Shown here: piece by piece, positions 61,604 to 64,000 of the stretch | Layout: each line of letters opens with the position of its first letter | Position numbering within the stretch: the first letter of the stretch is position 1 | DNA from: Winogradskyella costae | Lineage (GTDB): Bacteria; Bacteroidota; Bacteroidia; Flavobacteriales; Flavobacteriaceae | Length of the DNA stretch: 64,000 bases | Direction: 5' to 3' | Assembly: GCF_013403865.1 (NCBI RefSeq) | Contig: NZ_JABFDK010000006.1 | Span: forward strand, 1 to 64,000 | Position numbers and translations under genes: made by a program | Notes under the pieces: model-generated | The model's input: the letters and a program-made list of their open reading frames with translations, nothing else | What the model was told of the DNA's origin: nothing | Databases searched by the model: none

Positions 61604-63661
61604 TTACTCAGGATACTCAATCCTCAAATGGTAAATGTTAGCCAACTTAAATTTTAGTACTTTTTTAAGCGCTTGTATTTCTTTAAAGGTAATATCCGCA
61701 TTTAAAAATTGACCATTCTCCATTTGCTTGTTAATGATGTTTTCAACAAAATCATTAATCTTAGTACTTGTAGGTTCTTTTAAACTTTTAGAAGCTGCTT
61801 CTACACTATCGCACATCATAAGGATAGCTGTTTCTTTGCTAAATGGAGTTGGTCCAGGATAAGTAAAATCTCTGATGTCAACATTTTCATTTGTTGCCTT
61901 TTCTTTCATATAGAAATAGTAGACCAAACTTGTGCCATGATGCGTTCTAATAAAATCTATAACACGATCTGGAAGATTATATTTTTTAGCGGTTTCAATT
62001 CCATTTAAAACATGATCTATAATAATTTTCGCGCTTTCTTTACTCGATAATTCATCATGAGGATTAATACCTGTACTCTGGTTTTCTGTAAAATACGTTG
62101 GGTTATTCATCTTACCAATATCATGATACAAGGCTCCTACTCTAACTAACATAGCATTTGCACCTATCTCGTTTGCTGATGCTTCTGCTAAGTTGGCAAC
62201 GTTTAAAGAATGATGAAATGTTCCGGGTGCCCTGTTAGATAGTTCTTTTAGGAGTTTGGTATTTGTATCGGATAGCTCTAATAAAGACACATCAGAGACT
62301 AATCCAAATATTTTTTCATATATATATATCAAAGGTTGGACAAATAGTGTTGCTAAACCAGATAGGATAAACATTCCGAAAATCTCAAACTTTAAACCTG
62401 TTAGTTGCCCTTCGTGAATTACAAAAAAAGCGAAGTATGCTATGATATATATAAACGTTATTTGTCCTACAGATATAAAAAGATTAGCCCGTTTGTATAA
62501 TTCTGAAACGGTTAATATAGTAACCATACCTGCAATAATTTGAAGAAACATATACTCATAACTATTGGGCACAACAAAACCCAAAAGCAATACTGTTAGT
62601 ACGTGCGTAAACAAACCCAATCGCGCATCGAAAAAAGCCTTTAAAACCAATGGTAGAATACACAGAGGTACGACATAAATATATTGCGAGTTAAAATTAA
62701 TTACTAACGTACTTAAAAATATCATTAACGCGATATTGAAAAATATAAATGTAACTTTAGTATTGTTTAAAAAAACCTCTTTTCTGTACTTGCTAAGAAA
62801 CAACAGTAACATTAGAAGCGCTAAAGCTACTAACAATGTATAAGCGATAAGAACCCAATTGTAATTGGTTGAATTCCATACTTGAGATTCATATTCAGAT
62901 TTAAGCGAACTTAATATATCATATTGCGCTTCTTCAATCACCTGTCCTTTTGAAATAATAAGCTGATCTTTCTCTACACGACCTCTTGTCAGGGATATTC
63001 TAGACAACTCCTCTTCTAAGGCTTTTTCGGTTAACGTTTTATTTAATTTAGTATTAGGTTTTATCACATCGAAAAAAACAGATATCATACGTTTTTTAAC
63101 ATCGATAGCTGTTGAATTACCCATATCAGACTCCACTCGAGTACGTAAATCACTCAACTCAAATAAGCTACCATATTGAATTTCTTTTTCAACTTTATTG
63201 GCTGTTGCAAGTTTTACGGGTCTATCATCTGCATAACTGTAATCTAAATCTAATACTCCAACAGTGTAAAGATTATTTATTATGGTTCTTCCTTTTTTAT
63301 ACAAGCCTGAATTTTCACTAATAAAATTACTAGAGTCTTTAAACACCTGATTAAATCTTGCTAAATAATCAGAAAGTACCTCGTCTTTAACCTCTCTATT
63401 TATTTCAAAATAAACAAGACTTCTGTCTTTAATTTCATTTTTCTCGGCATCAATTTCTGCTTTTGACTTTTTAATAGCAAAATTAAATGGGGCGTATAAA
63501 TTTTCAGATTGCCAAGGCTTCCCTTTTTCAAATGAATATCTAAACTTTCCTGTTTTAGGAAACAGATATACTATAAACAATGTTGTTACAATGAACAACA
63601 AAATCTTATAGACTAAAGCGTGATTTTTATACCACTTATTGAAGAATACATTCATATACAA
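61604..63661 (-). CDS. 7TM-HD family phosphohydrolase (PgpH-type c-di-AMP phosphodiesterase)
   Basis: 685 aa. N-terminal transmembrane helix (about 16-34), a large extracytoplasmic 7TMR-HDED-like region (about 45-260), seven transmembrane helices (about 268-455), then a cytoplasmic HD domain (about 475-650) with TFHHSLNVANLAEAS, LYHDIGKMNNP, FIRTHHGTSLVYYF and a distal MMCDSVEAASKS. In the PgpH family this domain hydrolyses c-di-AMP to pApA, controlling turgor and potassium. The layout and length are those of the family. It has no regulon dyad, and is divergent from the thiolase gene. An ATG two codons in (MNVFFN) is an alternative start. Confidence 0.9.
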   Translation of the reverse strand: MYMNVFFNKWYKNHALVYKILLFIVTTLFIVYLFPKTGKFRYSFEKGKPWQSENLYAPFNFAIKKSKAEIDAEKNEIKDRSLVYFEINREVKDEVLSDYLARFNQVFKDSSNFISENSGLYKKGRTIINNLYTVGVLDLDYSYADDRPVKLATANKVEKEIQYGSLFELSDLRTRVESDMGNSTAIDVKKRMISVFFDVIKPNTKLNKTLTEKALEEELSRISLTRGRVEKDQLIISKGQVIEEAQYDILSSLKSEYESQVWNSTNYNWVLIAYTLLVALALLMLLLFLSKYRKEVFLNNTKVTFIFFNIALMIFLSTLVINFNSQYIYVVPLCILPLVLKAFFDARLGLFTHVLTVLLLGFVVPNSYEYMFLQIIAGMVTILTVSELYKRANLFISVGQITFIYIIAYFAFFVIHEGQLTGLKFEIFGMFILSGLATLFVQPLIYIYEKIFGLVSDVSLLELSDTNTKLLKELSNRAPGTFHHSLNVANLAEASANEIGANAMLVRVGALYHDIGKMNNPTYFTENQSTGINPHDELSSKESAKIIIDHVLNGIETAKKYNLPDRVIDFIRTHHGTSLVYYFYMKEKATNENVDIRDFTYPGPTPFSKETAILMMCDSVEAASKSLKEPTSTKINDFVENIINKQMENGQFLNADITFKEIQALKKVLKFKLANIYHLRIEYPE

Positions 63662-63706
63662 TCAAATGTAATAAATATTAGAATTTTAGAAGGCTAATAT
63701 CATTAA

Positions 63707-64000
<294 letters not shown>

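Overview
The window reads as chromosomal DNA of a member of the Flavobacteriaceae (Bacteroidota). It is AT-rich, has TAnnTTTG-type -7 promoter boxes, and carries type IX secretion cargo with both C-terminal sorting-signal types, a PorP/SprF protein, and many TPR-rich membrane regulators. Genus cannot be decided from the sequence alone. No rRNA, insertion sequence, prophage or CRISPR array was seen.

Layout. (1) 1-12.8 kb, minus strand: surface and secretion genes. These are the 5' part of a choice-of-anchor L adhesin, a small SAP-like protein, an OmpA-family protein, a PorP/SprF protein, a 1340-aa type-B T9SS adhesin paralogous to the first gene, and a 1021-aa modular type-A T9SS protein. (2) 13.4-16.0 kb: a membrane TPR protein with a C-terminal LuxR-type HTH, then tRNA-Gly, tRNA-Tyr and tRNA-Gly. 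(3) 16.0-61.3 kb: a large accessory block of about 40 genes. It holds two tandem leucine-rich-repeat proteins, a 1667-aa DUF4132 protein with two small partners, three paralogues of an unknown ~205-aa family, a 13-gene minus-strand operon, several single units, and two plus-strand operons. The 13-gene operon combines immunity-type domains (DUF1963 twice, DUF2314-ankyrin, DUF2262-like, SMI1/KNR4, SUFU) with two AlkB-like dioxygenases and an endonuclease V-like protein. The first plus-strand operon is coiled-coil/vWA/adenylosuccinate-synthetase-like. The second is SMI1/844-aa/DUF1266/TPR/histidine kinase/response regulator. A TssD (Hcp)-like protein lies near the end. (4) 61.6-64 kb: a 7TM-HD phosphohydrolase (PgpH type) and the start of a thiolase gene.

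Main observation. Fourteen transcription units in 21-61.4 kb share one promoter architecture. Read in the direction of transcription, a 16-bp dyad close to TCACTGAATACAGTGA is followed, in 13 of 14 cases after exactly 22 nt (23 in the other), by a TAnnTTTG-like box. The box lies 15-29 nt from the start codon in 13 of 14 cases. The dyad centre falls near -42, the usual position of a class II activator, and the usual -33 TTG is missing where I examined the spacers. The sites occur on both strands and as divergent pairs. They precede nearly every unit of the accessory block and I did not see them outside it. The block therefore looks like one regulon. The TPR histidine kinase and NarL-type regulator at 55.8-58.5 kb sit inside an operon that carries the same site, so they are the best in-window candidates for its regulator.

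What the regulon does is open. Its parts (LRR scaffolds, DUF4132, vWA, a divergent PurA-type ligase, AlkB-like and endonuclease V-like nucleic-acid enzymes, and many toxin-immunity-type domains without a recognisable toxin) fit a biological-conflict or nucleic-acid-damage response. I infer this only from domain content and shared promoters.
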